Notes: generated by a model not told the origin, from the sequence alone. A stretch of DNA of 35,390 bases from Phycisphaerales bacterium (GCA_016741915.1 JACVCS010000037.1:1-35390); one strand, 5' to 3'; positions 10,002-18,788 are shown, counted from the stretch's first letter. A program made the numbers and translations.

Positions 10002-11099
10002 GTGGCGAGCACCGACGTAGATACGCTGCTGAAGCCGATCAGTGAGAACGAGCCCAGCGGGCCCGATCTTCGCCATGATGGGCGGTACATGCAGGTGGTG
10101 CGGGATGCGGAGGGGAAGCCCGAAGACCCCTTCACGAACACGCCGGCGGAAGATCCGAACTGGCGCGAGGTGCGCGACGGGTGCGTGGAACTGCTGGCGA
10201 AATCGAGGGATCTGCGGCTTGGGGTGCTGCTGGCGGTCAGCGAAGCGAAGCTCGACGGGTATGCGGGGCTGGAACGCGGGCTTCGGTTTCTGCGTGGATG
10301 CCTGGAGACGTACTGGGAATCGGTGCACCCGCAGCTTGATCCTGAAGACAACAACGACCCGCTGATGCGGGCGAACATCCTTTCGGCGATGTGCTCGCCG
10401 ATCGGGACGTACGGCGACACGGTGAAGTTTCTGGAGCGGGTGCGGGCGCTGCCGCTGTGCGAATCGAGGCAACTCGGGCGGTACTCGCTCGAGGACTTTG
10501 CGTTGGCGTCGGGTGCGTTGACACTTCCCGAGGGGAGTACGCGAACAAAGCCCGAACTCAATCTGATCGAGGCGGCGCTGGCTGAGACGGATCTTGAGCA
10601 GTTGCAAAGCACGCTGAACGCGGTGGAAAAAGCGTGGGAACACGCGAAGGGGATCGACGCGGCGTTCAACGGCAAGGTCAAAACCGACCAAGGGATCGAC
10701 TGTTCGGGGCTCATCAAGATGCTGGCGGACGGGTTGGCACACCTGAAGCGGCATGTGGCCGTGAAAACCGGGCAGCCGGTGGAGGGTGAAGGTTCGGGGA
10801 GCGGCGGTGCGGGTGGTTCGTCGGGCGGTGGGAGTGGTGGATCGAACGGTGGTGGAGGTGGTGGGGGGTCTTTCAGCATCAGCGGGGAGGTTCGTACCGC
10901 TGCGGAGGCGGTCGTTGCGTTGGAAGCCGTTTGTCGGTACTATGAACAAAGAGAGCCCAGCAGCCCGGTGGCGTTGATCGTGCAGTGTGCGAAGCAGTGC
11001 GTGAACAAGGATTTTCTGACGCTGACGGGGATTGTGAAGCCTGAGTATGTGGCGATGCTGCGGGAGATCAGCCAAGCGGGGAACCCGCCGTCGAGTTGA
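10002..11099 (+). CDS. tssA: TssA, type VI secretion assembly protein (ImpA N-terminal domain)
   Basis: A 365-residue protein expected to prime baseplate and sheath polymerisation. Residues about 5-130 match the ImpA_N domain (I-S-x-x-x-P-S-G-x-D-L-R near the start, then W-R-E-V and a G-L-x-x-G-L-R-F helix). A Gly/Ser linker follows at about 259-289. The C-terminal part carries the typical short-TssA pattern: R-x-A-A-E-A-V-x-A-L-E-A-V-x-R-Y-Y-E, then E-P-S-S-P-V-A-L-I. The start GTG 10002 is chosen because GAGGAG (9991-9996) is five bases upstream; GTG 9996 would lie inside that site. It is the first gene of the T6SS operon, just downstream of the probable promoter, with tssB 156 bases downstream. 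The long poly-Gly/Ser linker is unusual but consistent with a hinge between domains. Confidence 0.9.
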   Translation: MASTDVDTLLKPISENEPSGPDLRHDGRYMQVVRDAEGKPEDPFTNTPAEDPNWREVRDGCVELLAKSRDLRLGVLLAVSEAKLDGYAGLERGLRFLRGCLETYWESVHPQLDPEDNNDPLMRANILSAMCSPIGTYGDTVKFLERVRALPLCESRQLGRYSLEDFALASGALTLPEGSTRTKPELNLIEAALAETDLEQLQSTLNAVEKAWEHAKGIDAAFNGKVKTDQGIDCSGLIKMLADGLAHLKRHVAVKTGQPVEGEGSGSGGAGGSSGGGSGGSNGGGGGGGSFSISGEVRTAAEAVVALEAVCRYYEQREPSSPVALIVQCAKQCVNKDFLTLTGIVKPEYVAMLREISQAGNPPSS

Positions 11100-11255
11100 G
11101 AGATCGGTTGAGGTTGGAGCGGGGCTGGGACATTGGATGGATGAGCCGGGGAAAGTGGGGGGATGGGGAAACGGATGTCAAGGGTGCGGGGGTGACAAGG
11201 CGGATCCGGGGCGTGGGGCGTGTTCGGGCGAATGCCCGATCAACCGGAGGGTCTT

Positions 11256-11771
11256 ATGGCGAAGGCCAGCAGTCAAAAGTTCATTCAGCGGAACCGGGCT
11301 CCTCGCGTGCAGATCGAGTACGACGTGGAGGTGTACGGCTCGGCAAAGAAGGTCACGCTGCCGTTCGTGATGGGCGTGATGGCGGATTTGTCGGGCAAGC
11401 CGGCGGAGGCGTTGGCGCCTGTGGACCAGCGGAAGTTCCTGGAGATCGACATCGACAACTTCGATGATCGGATGAAGGCGATGAAGCCGCGGGTGGCGTT
11501 CCAGGTGCCCAACACGCTGACGGGTGAGGGGAACGTTTCGGTGGATATCACGTTCGAGAGCATGGAAGACTTCTCGCCGGCGGCGGTCGCGCGGAAGGTT
11601 GAGCCTTTGCGCAAGCTTTTGGAGGCGAGGACGCAGCTTTCGAACCTGTTGACGTACATGGACGGCAAGAGCGGCGCCGAGGAGCTGCTGGCGAAGGTGA
11701 TGCAGGACCCGACCGTGCTGAAGGCCGTGGCATCGGCCCCGAAGCCGGCGGAAGAACCGAAGAAGGAGTAA
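11256..11771 (+). CDS. tssB: TssB (VipA), small sheath subunit
   Basis: A 171-residue contractile-sheath protein that would copolymerise with TssC. The N-terminus has the family pattern of basic residues followed by R-V-Q-I-E-Y-D-V-E, then L-P-F-V-M-G-V-M-A-D-L-S-G, which is highly conserved in TssB. F-L-E-I-D-I-D-N-F-D-D-R-M and F-x-S-M-x-D-F-S-P follow, also typical. Length is normal for the family (about 160-180). ATG 11256 has GGAGG (11246-11250) five bases upstream; the frame is open further upstream without a better start. The tssC gene starts six bases after its stop, so the two are surely cotranscribed. The presence of tagJ in the operon fits TssB proteins whose N-terminal helix binds TagJ. 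Confidence 0.96.
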   Translation: MAKASSQKFIQRNRAPRVQIEYDVEVYGSAKKVTLPFVMGVMADLSGKPAEALAPVDQRKFLEIDIDNFDDRMKAMKPRVAFQVPNTLTGEGNVSVDITFESMEDFSPAAVARKVEPLRKLLEARTQLSNLLTYMDGKSGAEELLAKVMQDPTVLKAVASAPKPAEEPKKE

Positions 11772-11777
11772 CGCCTC

Positions 11778-13271
11778 ATGGCCGAGAACGCAGCCCAGAG
11801 CCAGTCCGCGCTCCCCGCGGTGGAGTTTCAAGGGGGAGATTTGAGCTCGCTTCTGAAGAAGGAGTTCAAACCCAAGACCAGCGACGCGCAGCAGAACATC
11901 GAGCGGGCGGTCAATACGCTCGCGGGTTTGGCGCTCGAGCAGGCGAGCCTGATCAGCGACGACGCGGTGAAGACCATCGAGGCGATGATCGCGGCGATCG
12001 ATCGCAAGCTCACCGAGCAGGTGAACCAGATTCTGCACCACGCCGAGTTCCGCCAGCTTGAAGGCTCGTGGCGCGGGCTTGCGCACCTGGTGAAGAACAC
12101 CGAGACGGACGAGACGCTGAAGATCCGCGTGCTGAACATTTCGAAGAAGGAGCTGAGCAAGACCTTCGCGAAGTACAAGGGCGTGGCGTGGGACCAGAGC
12201 CCGCTGTTCAAGAAGATGTACGAGGAAGAGTTCGGCTCGCCGGGCGGTGCGCCGTACGGTGCGCTGGTGGGCGATTACTACTTCGACCACACGCCGCCGG
12301 ATGTGGAGATCCTGCAGGGGATCGCGCAGATCGCCGCGGCGGCGCACACCCCGTTCATCTCGGGCACGGCGCCTTCGCTGCTGAACATGGATTCGTGGCA
12401 GCAGCTCAGCGACCCGCGCGACCTGACAAAGATCTTCCAGTCCGCGGAGTATGCCCCGTGGCGTTCGCTGCGTGACAGCGACGATGCGCGGTATCTGGGG
12501 CTGTGCATGCCGCGCTTCCTGTCGCGGATTCCCTATGGCAGCAAGACGAACCCGGTGGACGAGTTCGCCTTTGAAGAGGACACGGAAGGCGCGGACCACA
12601 ACAAGTACGTCTGGGCGAACGCCGCGTACGCGATGGCGGCGAACGTCACGCGTTCGTTCAAGCTCTACGGCTGGTGCGCCCGCATCCGCGGGACCGAGTC
12701 GGGCGGCATGATCGAAGGTCTGCCTTGCCACACCTTCCCCACCGACGACGGCGGGGTGGACATGAAGTGTCCGACGGAGATCTCCATCACCGACCGGCGC
12801 GAGGCGGAGCTGGCGAAGAACGGGCTGATCCCGCTCTCGCACTACAAGAACACCGACTACGCGGTGTTCATGGGTGCACAGTCGCTGCACAAGCCGGCGG
12901 AGTACGAAGATCCGGACGCGACCGCGAACGCGAACCTTGGTGCTCGGCTGCCGTACCTCTTTGCCACGTGCCGGTTTGCGCACTTCCTCAAGTGCATGGT
13001 GCGTGACAAGATCGGCTCGTTCAAGGAACGGGCGGACATGGAGAAGTGGCTGAACAACTGGATCGCCAACTACGTCTGCATCGATCCGAACGCCAGCGAG
13101 GAGACCAAGGCGCGTCTGCCTCTGGCGGCGGCTGAGGTGCAGGTGATGGAAGTCCCGGGCAATCCGGGGTACTACACGAGCAAGTTCTTCCTCAGGCCGC
13201 ACTATCAGCTTGAGGGTTTGACGGTCTCGCTGCGTCTGGTGTCGAAGCTGCCCTCGCTGAAGAAGGGTTGA
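11778..13271 (+). CDS. tssC: TssC (VipB), large sheath subunit
   Basis: A 497-residue partner of TssB forming the contractile sheath around the Hcp tube. Recognisable family blocks are the L-E-G-S-W-R-G-L-x-x-L-V segment near residue 95-105, then E-E-F-G-S-P-G-G-A-P-Y-G-A-L-V-G-D-Y-Y at about 152-170. The C-terminal E-V-P-G-x-P-G-Y-Y-x-x-x-F-x-L-R-P-H-Y-Q-L-E-G-L is the TssC end signature. Its length is that of the family (about 490-500). The ribosome site GGAG lies over the tssB stop, ten bases before ATG 11778, indicating translational coupling. ClpV binds a helix of TssC in contracted sheaths in known systems; that contact is not tested here. Confidence 0.97.
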   Translation: MAENAAQSQSALPAVEFQGGDLSSLLKKEFKPKTSDAQQNIERAVNTLAGLALEQASLISDDAVKTIEAMIAAIDRKLTEQVNQILHHAEFRQLEGSWRGLAHLVKNTETDETLKIRVLNISKKELSKTFAKYKGVAWDQSPLFKKMYEEEFGSPGGAPYGALVGDYYFDHTPPDVEILQGIAQIAAAAHTPFISGTAPSLLNMDSWQQLSDPRDLTKIFQSAEYAPWRSLRDSDDARYLGLCMPRFLSRIPYGSKTNPVDEFAFEEDTEGADHNKYVWANAAYAMAANVTRSFKLYGWCARIRGTESGGMIEGLPCHTFPTDDGGVDMKCPTEISITDRREAELAKNGLIPLSHYKNTDYAVFMGAQSLHKPAEYEDPDATANANLGARLPYLFATCRFAHFLKCMVRDKIGSFKERADMEKWLNNWIANYVCIDPNASEETKARLPLAAAEVQVMEVPGNPGYYTSKFFLRPHYQLEGLTVSLRLVSKLPSLKKG

Positions 13272-13517
13272 TTGACGCCGGAGGTTGCAGGCTGAATCGG
13301 ACGCGGGAAAGACGCTGGATGCCCGCGAGGAAGACGGACCGCTCGAAGCGACCCTGCTCGGGTCGGGCGGAAGAACGCAGAAGGAAGCAGGGCGATCGAC
13401 GGCGTGGGCACGCGGGCGTGCGCGGCGAAGATCGAGGGTTGTTTGAGGATCGGTTGAAAGAGTTTTCATCAGGCCGCTGGCCTGAGTCCGCCCACTCGTT
13501 AGAAAGAGGAGTCGCAC

Positions 13518-14012
13518 ATGGCCTTCGACGTTTTCATCAAGATCAAGGATTGTCCCGGCGAGAGCAGCGACGACAAGCACAAGGATTGGATCGAGGTCAT
13601 GAGCTTCGCGCTCGGTGTCTCGCAGCCTCACGGCGGGCAGATGTCGGCGACGGGCTCGATCTCCGGCGGGCGTGCGGACTTCCAGGACCTGAACTTCACG
13701 AAGCTTCTCGATAAGTCGACCCCGAAGCTGTGCTTCCTGTGCGCCAAGGGCGAGCACATCCCCGAGATCATCATCGAGCTGTGCCTAGCGACCGGCGACA
13801 AGTCGAAGTACATGGAGTACAAGTTCACGCAGTGCTTCGTCACCAGCGTGCAGACCGGTGGTGCGGCTGGCGGCAACGACAGCCGCCCGGTTGATCAGGT
13901 CTCCATCCGCTTCGGCAAGGTCGAGTGGACCTACACCGAGTTCGGCAAGGACGGCAAGAAGAAGGGCGACGCGAAGAACAACTGGAGCGTCGTCGAGAAC
14001 AAGGGCGGCTAA
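13518..14012 (+). CDS. hcp: Hcp (TssD), T6SS inner-tube protein
   Basis: A 164-residue protein forming stacked hexameric rings of the expelled tube. Family features are M-A-F-D-V-F-I-K-I at the start, followed by D-W-I-E-V-M-S-F-A-L-G-V-S-Q, a Gly-rich loop, and D-F-x-D-L-N-F-T-K-L-L-D-K-S-T-P-K-L. Near the end is V-S-I-R-F-G-K-V-E-W-T-Y. AGAGGAG ends six bases before ATG 13518, a strong ribosome site consistent with high expression. A 246-base gap without a gene separates it from tssC; a small hairpin (AGGCC/GGCCT, 13471-13483) lies there. Two stable hairpins follow the gene. The C-terminal Lys/Asp-rich tail of about 20 residues is longer than in minimal Hcp proteins. Confidence 0.95.
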   Translation: MAFDVFIKIKDCPGESSDDKHKDWIEVMSFALGVSQPHGGQMSATGSISGGRADFQDLNFTKLLDKSTPKLCFLCAKGEHIPEIIIELCLATGDKSKYMEYKFTQCFVTSVQTGGAAGGNDSRPVDQVSIRFGKVEWTYTEFGKDGKKKGDAKNNWSVVENKGG

Positions 14013-14034
14013 GGCCCGATCGGCTCAAGCCCTC

Positions 14035-14060
14035 CCGACCGCCTGATGATGAGCGGTCGG
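14035..14060 (+). terminator. Hairpin just after hcp, no T-tract
   Basis: Perfect eight-base stem CCGACCGC (14035-14042) with GCGGTCGG (14053-14060) around a ten-base loop, starting 22 bases after the hcp stop. There is no T-run, so it looks more like an RNA-stability or processing element than an intrinsic terminator. Apart from the two hairpins, the 342 bases between hcp and tagJ hold nothing I can support. Confidence 0.45.
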
Positions 14061-14179
14061 TCGATCGGCGGCGGAGTGAGTCGGCGGCAGATCGGTGCCA
14101 ACGACAACGCCGCACGTGCGCTCGCCCGTCGGGTGTGCCGGGCCTTTGCTCGGCACGAAGACGGGGAGAATGACATACG

Positions 14180-14214
14180 CCGGCCCGCCGGGCAAACGCT
14201 CCGCGGGCCGGTTT
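14180..14214 (+). terminator. Strong hairpin between hcp and tagJ, possible partial terminator
   Basis: A perfect nine-base GC stem, CCGGCCCGC (14180-14188) with GCGGGCCGG (14203-14211), closes a 14-base loop and is followed by TTT only. The loop contains CAAAC (14193-14197), which can instead pair with GTTTG (14211-14215). The weak T-tail suggests partial termination or 3'-end protection of the hcp message. Confidence 0.45.
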
Positions 14215-14354
14215 GCCGAAGTGATTGCGCGGTTTTGGGTTGATGTTGGTGTTGATGGTGTTGTCCGTGCGGGTGAGTTTCGTTTCGGCTGGTTGAGGTT
14301 GGTGCGTGCGAGGATGAACGTGGGCGGGTGGTGCTTGCGGTGGAGCGAAGAACG

Positions 14355-15188
14355 ATGCAGCCCCAGGAACTGGTCAAGGCCGGCCGACTCCCCGAAGCGC
14401 TCCGCGAACTGGAGCAGCAGATCCGCAAAAATCCTGCGGACGCGAAGCTGCGGTTCTTTCTGTTTCAGCTTTTGGCGGTGATGGGGAACTGGAAGCGGGC
14501 GGCGGATCAACTCAGCGTCTCGGCGGAGATGGACCCGGGGCTGCTGCTGGACGTGCAGCTGTATGGGCCGGCGATGCAGGCGGAGGCGTTCCGGGCGGAA
14601 GTGTTTCGTGGCGAGCGGGCGCCGCTGATCTTCGGCGAGCCCGAGGCGTGGCTCGGCTGGTTGGTGCAGGCGGCGCAGCTTCAGGCCCAGGGCAAGCACG
14701 CGCAGGCGAACGAACTGCGGGCGAAGGCGCTCGACGAAGCGCCGGCGCACCCGGGCAAGGCCGACGGCAAGGCGTTTCAGTGGATCATGGACGCGGATGC
14801 CCGGCTGGGCCCGACGCTTGAGTGCGTGCTGAACGGCAAGTACTACTGGGTGCCGATGCACCGGATTGCGAAAGTGACCTTTGATGTGCCGAAGGATCTG
14901 CGCGATCTGGTGTGGGCGCAGGCGCACTTCACGTGGACCAACGGCGGCGAGGTTGCGGGGCTTGTTCCGGTGCGGTATGCCGGTTCGGAAAGTTCGGATT
15001 CGAAGCACGCGCTGAGCAAGCAGACCGATTGGAGCGAAGTGGCGGAGGGAGTGCAGCAGGGGCTGGGTCAGCGGCTGCTGGCGACGGACGATGGCGATCT
15101 GGCGCTGCTTGAAGTGCGCGAACTGGTCTTTGATGCGGGTGTGAGCGCGGCGGGCGGCGGGGATTCGACGGGGGCGAGCAATGCCTGA
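14355..15188 (+). CDS. tagJ: TagJ (ImpE family), T6SS accessory protein
   Basis: A 277-residue ImpE/SciE-type protein. It begins with an alpha-solenoid-like region (residues about 1-100: Q-E-L-V-K-A-G-R-L-P-E-A-L-R-E-L-E, then N-P-A-D-A-K-L-R-F-F-L-F-Q-L-L). A beta-rich part with G-K-Y-Y-W-V-P and G-L-V-P-V-R-Y follows, both characteristic of the family. Known TagJ binds TssB and ClpV and modulates sheath disassembly. ATG 14355 is chosen because the family starts close to this helix; GGAG is nine bases upstream. An in-frame GTG at 14328 is less likely. The stop overlaps the tssE start by eight bases. Its place between hcp and tssE is the same as in the P. aeruginosa HSI-I locus. Confidence 0.9.
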   Translation: MQPQELVKAGRLPEALRELEQQIRKNPADAKLRFFLFQLLAVMGNWKRAADQLSVSAEMDPGLLLDVQLYGPAMQAEAFRAEVFRGERAPLIFGEPEAWLGWLVQAAQLQAQGKHAQANELRAKALDEAPAHPGKADGKAFQWIMDADARLGPTLECVLNGKYYWVPMHRIAKVTFDVPKDLRDLVWAQAHFTWTNGGEVAGLVPVRYAGSESSDSKHALSKQTDWSEVAEGVQQGLGQRLLATDDGDLALLEVRELVFDAGVSAAGGGDSTGASNA

Positions 15189-15687
15189 CTTGACGGTCGC
15201 GGACAAGTTGCAGCCGGCGCTGCTGGATCGGCTGGTGGACGATCGGCCTGAAGAGAAGGTCGAAAGCCGAGATCGGCGTGTGATGAACATGTCGGGGCTT
15301 CGGCGGGCGATCCTGCGCGATCTGCAGTGGCTGCTGAACGCGCAGTCGCGACCGACCGACGATGAGATTTATCACTATCCGAACGTCGCGTCGAGCGTGC
15401 TGAACTATGGGCTGCCGGATTCGGCTGGGCAGACGATCACGGGGCGGCGTCGCGACGAGGTGCGGGCGCGGGTGGAGCGAGCGATTGCGATGTTCGAGCC
15501 GCGGATGGTGGAGCACTCGCTTCGTGTGTCGGCGGTTGAGAGCGAGGACGAAGCCTCGCGGGTGAAACTGGTTTACGAGATCTCGGGCGAGATCTGCCCC
15601 CTGCCGATGCCCGAGTCGTTGTTTGTGAGAACGGAAGTGGACATGGAACTGGGGCAGTGGAAGGTCGGGGACAGCGTCGGTGAATAG
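15181..15687 (+). CDS. tssE: TssE, gp25-like baseplate wedge protein
   Basis: A 168-residue homologue of phage T4 gp25 (GPW/gp25 domain), a baseplate wedge component from which the sheath is nucleated. Visible features are L-L-D-R-L-V-D-D at residues 14-21, which matches the P-S-L-L-D-R-L family start. L-R-R-A-I-L-R-D-L-Q-W-L-L-N follows at about 40-53. Next comes the segment with S-S-V-L-N-Y-G-L-P-D, the conserved gp25 pattern, then a C-terminal beta region (F-V-R-T-E-V-D-M-E-L-G-Q-W). The ATG overlaps the tagJ stop by eight bases and the gene overlaps tssF by eight bases, so translation is coupled along the operon. Confidence 0.95.
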   Translation: MPDLTVADKLQPALLDRLVDDRPEEKVESRDRRVMNMSGLRRAILRDLQWLLNAQSRPTDDEIYHYPNVASSVLNYGLPDSAGQTITGRRRDEVRARVERAIAMFEPRMVEHSLRVSAVESEDEASRVKLVYEISGEICPLPMPESLFVRTEVDMELGQWKVGDSVGE

Positions 15688-17584
15688 CCGGTTTTTAGCC
15701 TATTACGAGCAGGAACTGGACCACCTTCGCTCGGTGGCGGGTGAGTTTGCGCTGCAGTTTCCGAAGATCGCCGGGCGGCTGGCGCTGGACCCGAAGGACA
15801 GCGGGATCACCTGCAAAGACCCGTACGTGGAGCGGCTGCTGGAGGGCTTCGCCTTCATGGCGGCGCGGGTGCAGCTCAAGCTTGATAGCGAGTTTCCGCG
15901 GTTCACGCAGAACCTGCTGAACGTGATCTATCCGCAGTATCTGTGCCCGACGCCTTCGATGGCGATGGTGCAGTTTTCTCCGGTGCCGACGGAGGCGGGG
16001 CTTGCGCAGGGGTACGTCATCCCGCGCGGGACGACACTTCGTGGTCGGCCGATGGACCGCACGGCTCCGTGCGAGTTCCGCTCGGCGCACGAGGTGACGC
16101 TGTGGCCGATCAAGATCAGCGACGCGCAGTACTACACGCGCGACCTGGGTGTGCTGGAACTGCCCGAGGGGCTCCGCGGTGTGCGTGCGGCGGTGCGGAT
16201 ACGGCTGTCTGCGACCGCGGGACTGACGTGGGACAAGATCACCTTGGACGAACTGCCCCTGTTTATCAAGGGCAGCGATTCCACGAGGATGCGGATCTAC
16301 GAGCAGCTTTTCGGCTCGGCGTCGAACGTGATCGTTCGCCCCGCCCCCGAGGCCGGGATGAGCTTCCGCGGGCTGCCGTGGCAGCGGGTGCTGAGCGCCG
16401 AGACGATCCAGCGTGAAGGGTTCGACGAGCGGCAGTCGCTGCTGCCCTCCGACGCGCGGACGTTTCAGGGCTACCGCCTGATCCACGAATATTTCACCTT
16501 CCCGCAGCGGTTCATGTTCGCGCGGTTCACGGGATTGCGTCCGGCGCTCAGCCAGGCGCCGATCAGCGAGATCGATCTGATCGTCACGTTCAAGGGCGAG
16601 GATGTTCGTCTGGAGCGGAACATCGACGCGACGACGTTTGCGCCGTTCTGTACGCCGGCGGTGAACCTTTTCCCCAAGCGGGCGGACCGGATCTTTGTGA
16701 CGGATCGCAGGCCTGAGCACCAGATCGTGGTGGACCGCACGCGTCCGCAGGACTTTGAGGTGCATTCGGTCACGCGTGTGACGGGGTATGGCGAGGCGAA
16801 CGACGAGCAGCGGGTTTTCAGGCCGTTCTTCGCGGCGACGGACTTTGACAGCGACGAGCGGCACGGGGCGTACTACGTGCTCAACCGCGTGCCGAGGCAG
16901 TTCAGCCAGAGAGAGACGTTGCGTGGGCCGCGGTCGAATCTGTATAAGGGTAGCGAGGTGTACCTGTCGATCGTCGATGCGCACGCGGCGCCGTACAACG
17001 ACGACCTGTCGCAGCTCGGGATCGAGGTGCTGGCGACGAACCGGGACCTGCCGATCAGCATGCCGGTGGGGACGGGTGCGCGGGATTTGGATATCGATCT
17101 GGGCGCGCCGCTGGCGACGATCCGGTTTGTGGGCTCGCCGACGGTGCCGCGGGCGTCGTGGGTTGAGGGCGAGATGGCCTGGCGGGCGATCAGCCACTTG
17201 TCGCAGAACTATCTGTCGCTGGTGGACATGGCCGACGGGTCGGGCGCGGGGGCGCTTCGGGATCTGCTGAAGCTGTACTGCGACGAGGGGGATCCATCGC
17301 ACCGGCAGCAGATCGACGGGCTCAGGAGCGTGGTGGCGAGCCCGCTGACGCGGCGGGTGCCGGGCCCGGGGCCGATCACGTTCGTGCGTGGGCTTGAGGT
17401 GAACGTGACGATGGACGAGGCGCTGTTCGAGGGGACGGGCGTGTTTCTGCTGGGCGCGGTGCTCGAGCAGGTGTTCGCGCGGTACGTGTCGATCAACTCG
17501 TTTACGGAAACGGTTGTGAGCACGGTGCAGCGCGGGGAGATCAAGCGATGGCCGCGGATCGTGGGTCGTCGGCCGATGCTCTGA
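15680..17584 (+). CDS. tssF: TssF (VasA), T6SS baseplate subunit
   Basis: A 634-residue baseplate wedge protein working with TssG, TssE and TssK. The N-terminal pattern Y-Y-E-Q-E-L-D-H-L-R, then F-A-x-Q-F-P-K-I-A-G-R-L, then D-P-Y-V-E-R-L-L-E-G-F-A-F-M-A-A-R is the TssF signature. F-P-R-F-T-Q-N-L-L-N-V-I-Y-P follows. Length is close to the family mean of about 590-630. The start is GTG 15680, overlapping the end of tssE, because the family's first residues (S-R-F-L-A-Y-Y) begin immediately there. The 3' end overlaps tssG by 37 bases. No TssK gene accompanies it here, although TssK is its usual partner in baseplate assembly. Confidence 0.95.
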   Translation: MNSRFLAYYEQELDHLRSVAGEFALQFPKIAGRLALDPKDSGITCKDPYVERLLEGFAFMAARVQLKLDSEFPRFTQNLLNVIYPQYLCPTPSMAMVQFSPVPTEAGLAQGYVIPRGTTLRGRPMDRTAPCEFRSAHEVTLWPIKISDAQYYTRDLGVLELPEGLRGVRAAVRIRLSATAGLTWDKITLDELPLFIKGSDSTRMRIYEQLFGSASNVIVRPAPEAGMSFRGLPWQRVLSAETIQREGFDERQSLLPSDARTFQGYRLIHEYFTFPQRFMFARFTGLRPALSQAPISEIDLIVTFKGEDVRLERNIDATTFAPFCTPAVNLFPKRADRIFVTDRRPEHQIVVDRTRPQDFEVHSVTRVTGYGEANDEQRVFRPFFAATDFDSDERHGAYYVLNRVPRQFSQRETLRGPRSNLYKGSEVYLSIVDAHAAPYNDDLSQLGIEVLATNRDLPISMPVGTGARDLDIDLGAPLATIRFVGSPTVPRASWVEGEMAWRAISHLSQNYLSLVDMADGSGAGALRDLLKLYCDEGDPSHRQQIDGLRSVVASPLTRRVPGPGPITFVRGLEVNVTMDEALFEGTGVFLLGAVLEQVFARYVSINSFTETVVSTVQRGEIKRWPRIVGRRPML

Positions 17585-18759
17585 TGCAGCGTCTGGCGGC
17601 GGACCCGTACCAGTTTGACTTCTTCCAGGCGGTTCGGCGCTTGCAGTGCGCGCGGCGTGATCTGCCCGCGGTGGGCCTGAGCAAGCGTCCGCGTGAGGAC
17701 GCGGTGCGCTTCAGCCAGGAGCCCAGCACCGGGTTCGCCACCAGCACGCTGAACGGTCTGAAGCAGAAGCCGAGCGAGGTCGCCCCGCGGCTGTTCGTCA
17801 ACTTCATGGGCTTGCTTGGGCCCAGCGGGCCTCTGCCGATCCATCTGGCGGACTTTGCCCGTCAGCGAGAGCGGAACCACCGCGACCCGACGTTCGCGCG
17901 GTTTCTGGACATCTTCAACCATCGCATGGTGTCGATGTTCTTCCGGGCGTGGGCGCTGAACCAGCCGTGCGTGCAGTACGAGCGGACGGAGGAGGGGCGG
18001 CACGACCCGTTTTCGACGCAGGTGGCGTCGATGATCGGGATCGGGCAGGACTCGCTGCGCGGGCGGGATGCGTTGCCTGACGAGGCGAAACTGTTCTTTG
18101 CCGGTCGGTTGGGGTGTCCGAGCCCGAACCCCGAGGGGCTGGTGGCGTTCGTGCGCGAGTACTTCCGCGTGCCGGCGACGATGATCGAGTTTGTAGGCAA
18201 GTGGAGCGAGCTGCCGGCGGAGTACCGCTGTGCGCTGGGCAAGTCGCGCGAGTCGTCGAGCCTTGGGGGCGAGGGGCTGTGCGCGATGGGGACGAAGTTC
18301 TGGGACTGCCAGGGGCAGTTCCGCATCAGGCTCGGGCCGATGAAGCTCGCGGATTACCAGCGGCTGCTGCCGATGCACCGCGCGGGGATCGACGGCGGGC
18401 GGAGCTTCCGTCGACTCGAGGCGTGCGTGCTGAACTACTTGGGCTTTGAACTGACGTGGCAGGTGCAGTTGGTGCTGCGGAAAGAGGACGTACCCAAGTG
18501 CAAGCTCGGCGGCCCGGCGGCGGGGCCGGGCGGTGGTGCCCGGCTTGGCTGGACGACGTGGCTTTCGAGCAAGGCGGTGGATCAGGACCGCGACGATCTG
18601 GTGATCTCGGCGCAGGGTGTGGCGAAGGCCGCGGAACGGCGGAAGGCCGATGCGGATGGTCCTGCGGGCGGGGGCGTGAGCAATGCGAGCAGTGGGGCGG
18701 GTGCTGGAACGAACGGTGGTTCGGGCGGTGTGGTGATGGAGACGGTTTCGAGCGTCTAG
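17548..18759 (+). CDS. tssG: TssG (VasB), T6SS baseplate subunit
   Basis: A 403-residue partner of TssF in the T6SS wedge. Features are L-A-A-D-P-Y-Q-F-D-F-F-Q-A-V-R-R-L at the start and F-V-N-F-M-G-L-L-G-P-S-G-P-L-P-I-H near residue 80-95, a TssG hallmark. D-I-F-N-H-R-M-V-S-M-F-F-R-A-W follows. The C-terminal 60 residues are Gly/Ala/Ser-rich and look disordered, an extension beyond the usual domain (about 330-350 residues). GGGGAG lies about eight bases before ATG 17548. The gene overlaps tssF by 37 bases and ends 90 bases before clpV. That gap includes a 15-bp tandem repeat (18759-18788). Confidence 0.94.
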   Translation: MAADRGSSADALMQRLAADPYQFDFFQAVRRLQCARRDLPAVGLSKRPREDAVRFSQEPSTGFATSTLNGLKQKPSEVAPRLFVNFMGLLGPSGPLPIHLADFARQRERNHRDPTFARFLDIFNHRMVSMFFRAWALNQPCVQYERTEEGRHDPFSTQVASMIGIGQDSLRGRDALPDEAKLFFAGRLGCPSPNPEGLVAFVREYFRVPATMIEFVGKWSELPAEYRCALGKSRESSSLGGEGLCAMGTKFWDCQGQFRIRLGPMKLADYQRLLPMHRAGIDGGRSFRRLEACVLNYLGFELTWQVQLVLRKEDVPKCKLGGPAAGPGGGARLGWTTWLSSKAVDQDRDDLVISAQGVAKAAERRKADADGPAGGGVSNASSGAGAGTNGGSGGVVMETVSSV

Positions 18760-18788
18760 GTTGAGATGAAGTCGGTCGAGATGAAGCT
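18759..18788 (+). repeat. Two-copy 15-bp tandem repeat before clpV
   Basis: GGTTGAGATGAAGTC (18759-18773) is followed directly by GGTCGAGATGAAGCT (18774-18788), matching at 12 of 15 positions. It lies between the tssG stop and the clpV ribosome site. Function unknown; it could be simple slippage duplication. Confidence 0.6.

Noticed and set aside
11178-13757. Long minus-strand open frame opposite tssB-tssC
   Set aside because: Antisense shadow of two confidently identified sheath genes; Arg/Leu/His-rich composition, no family features.
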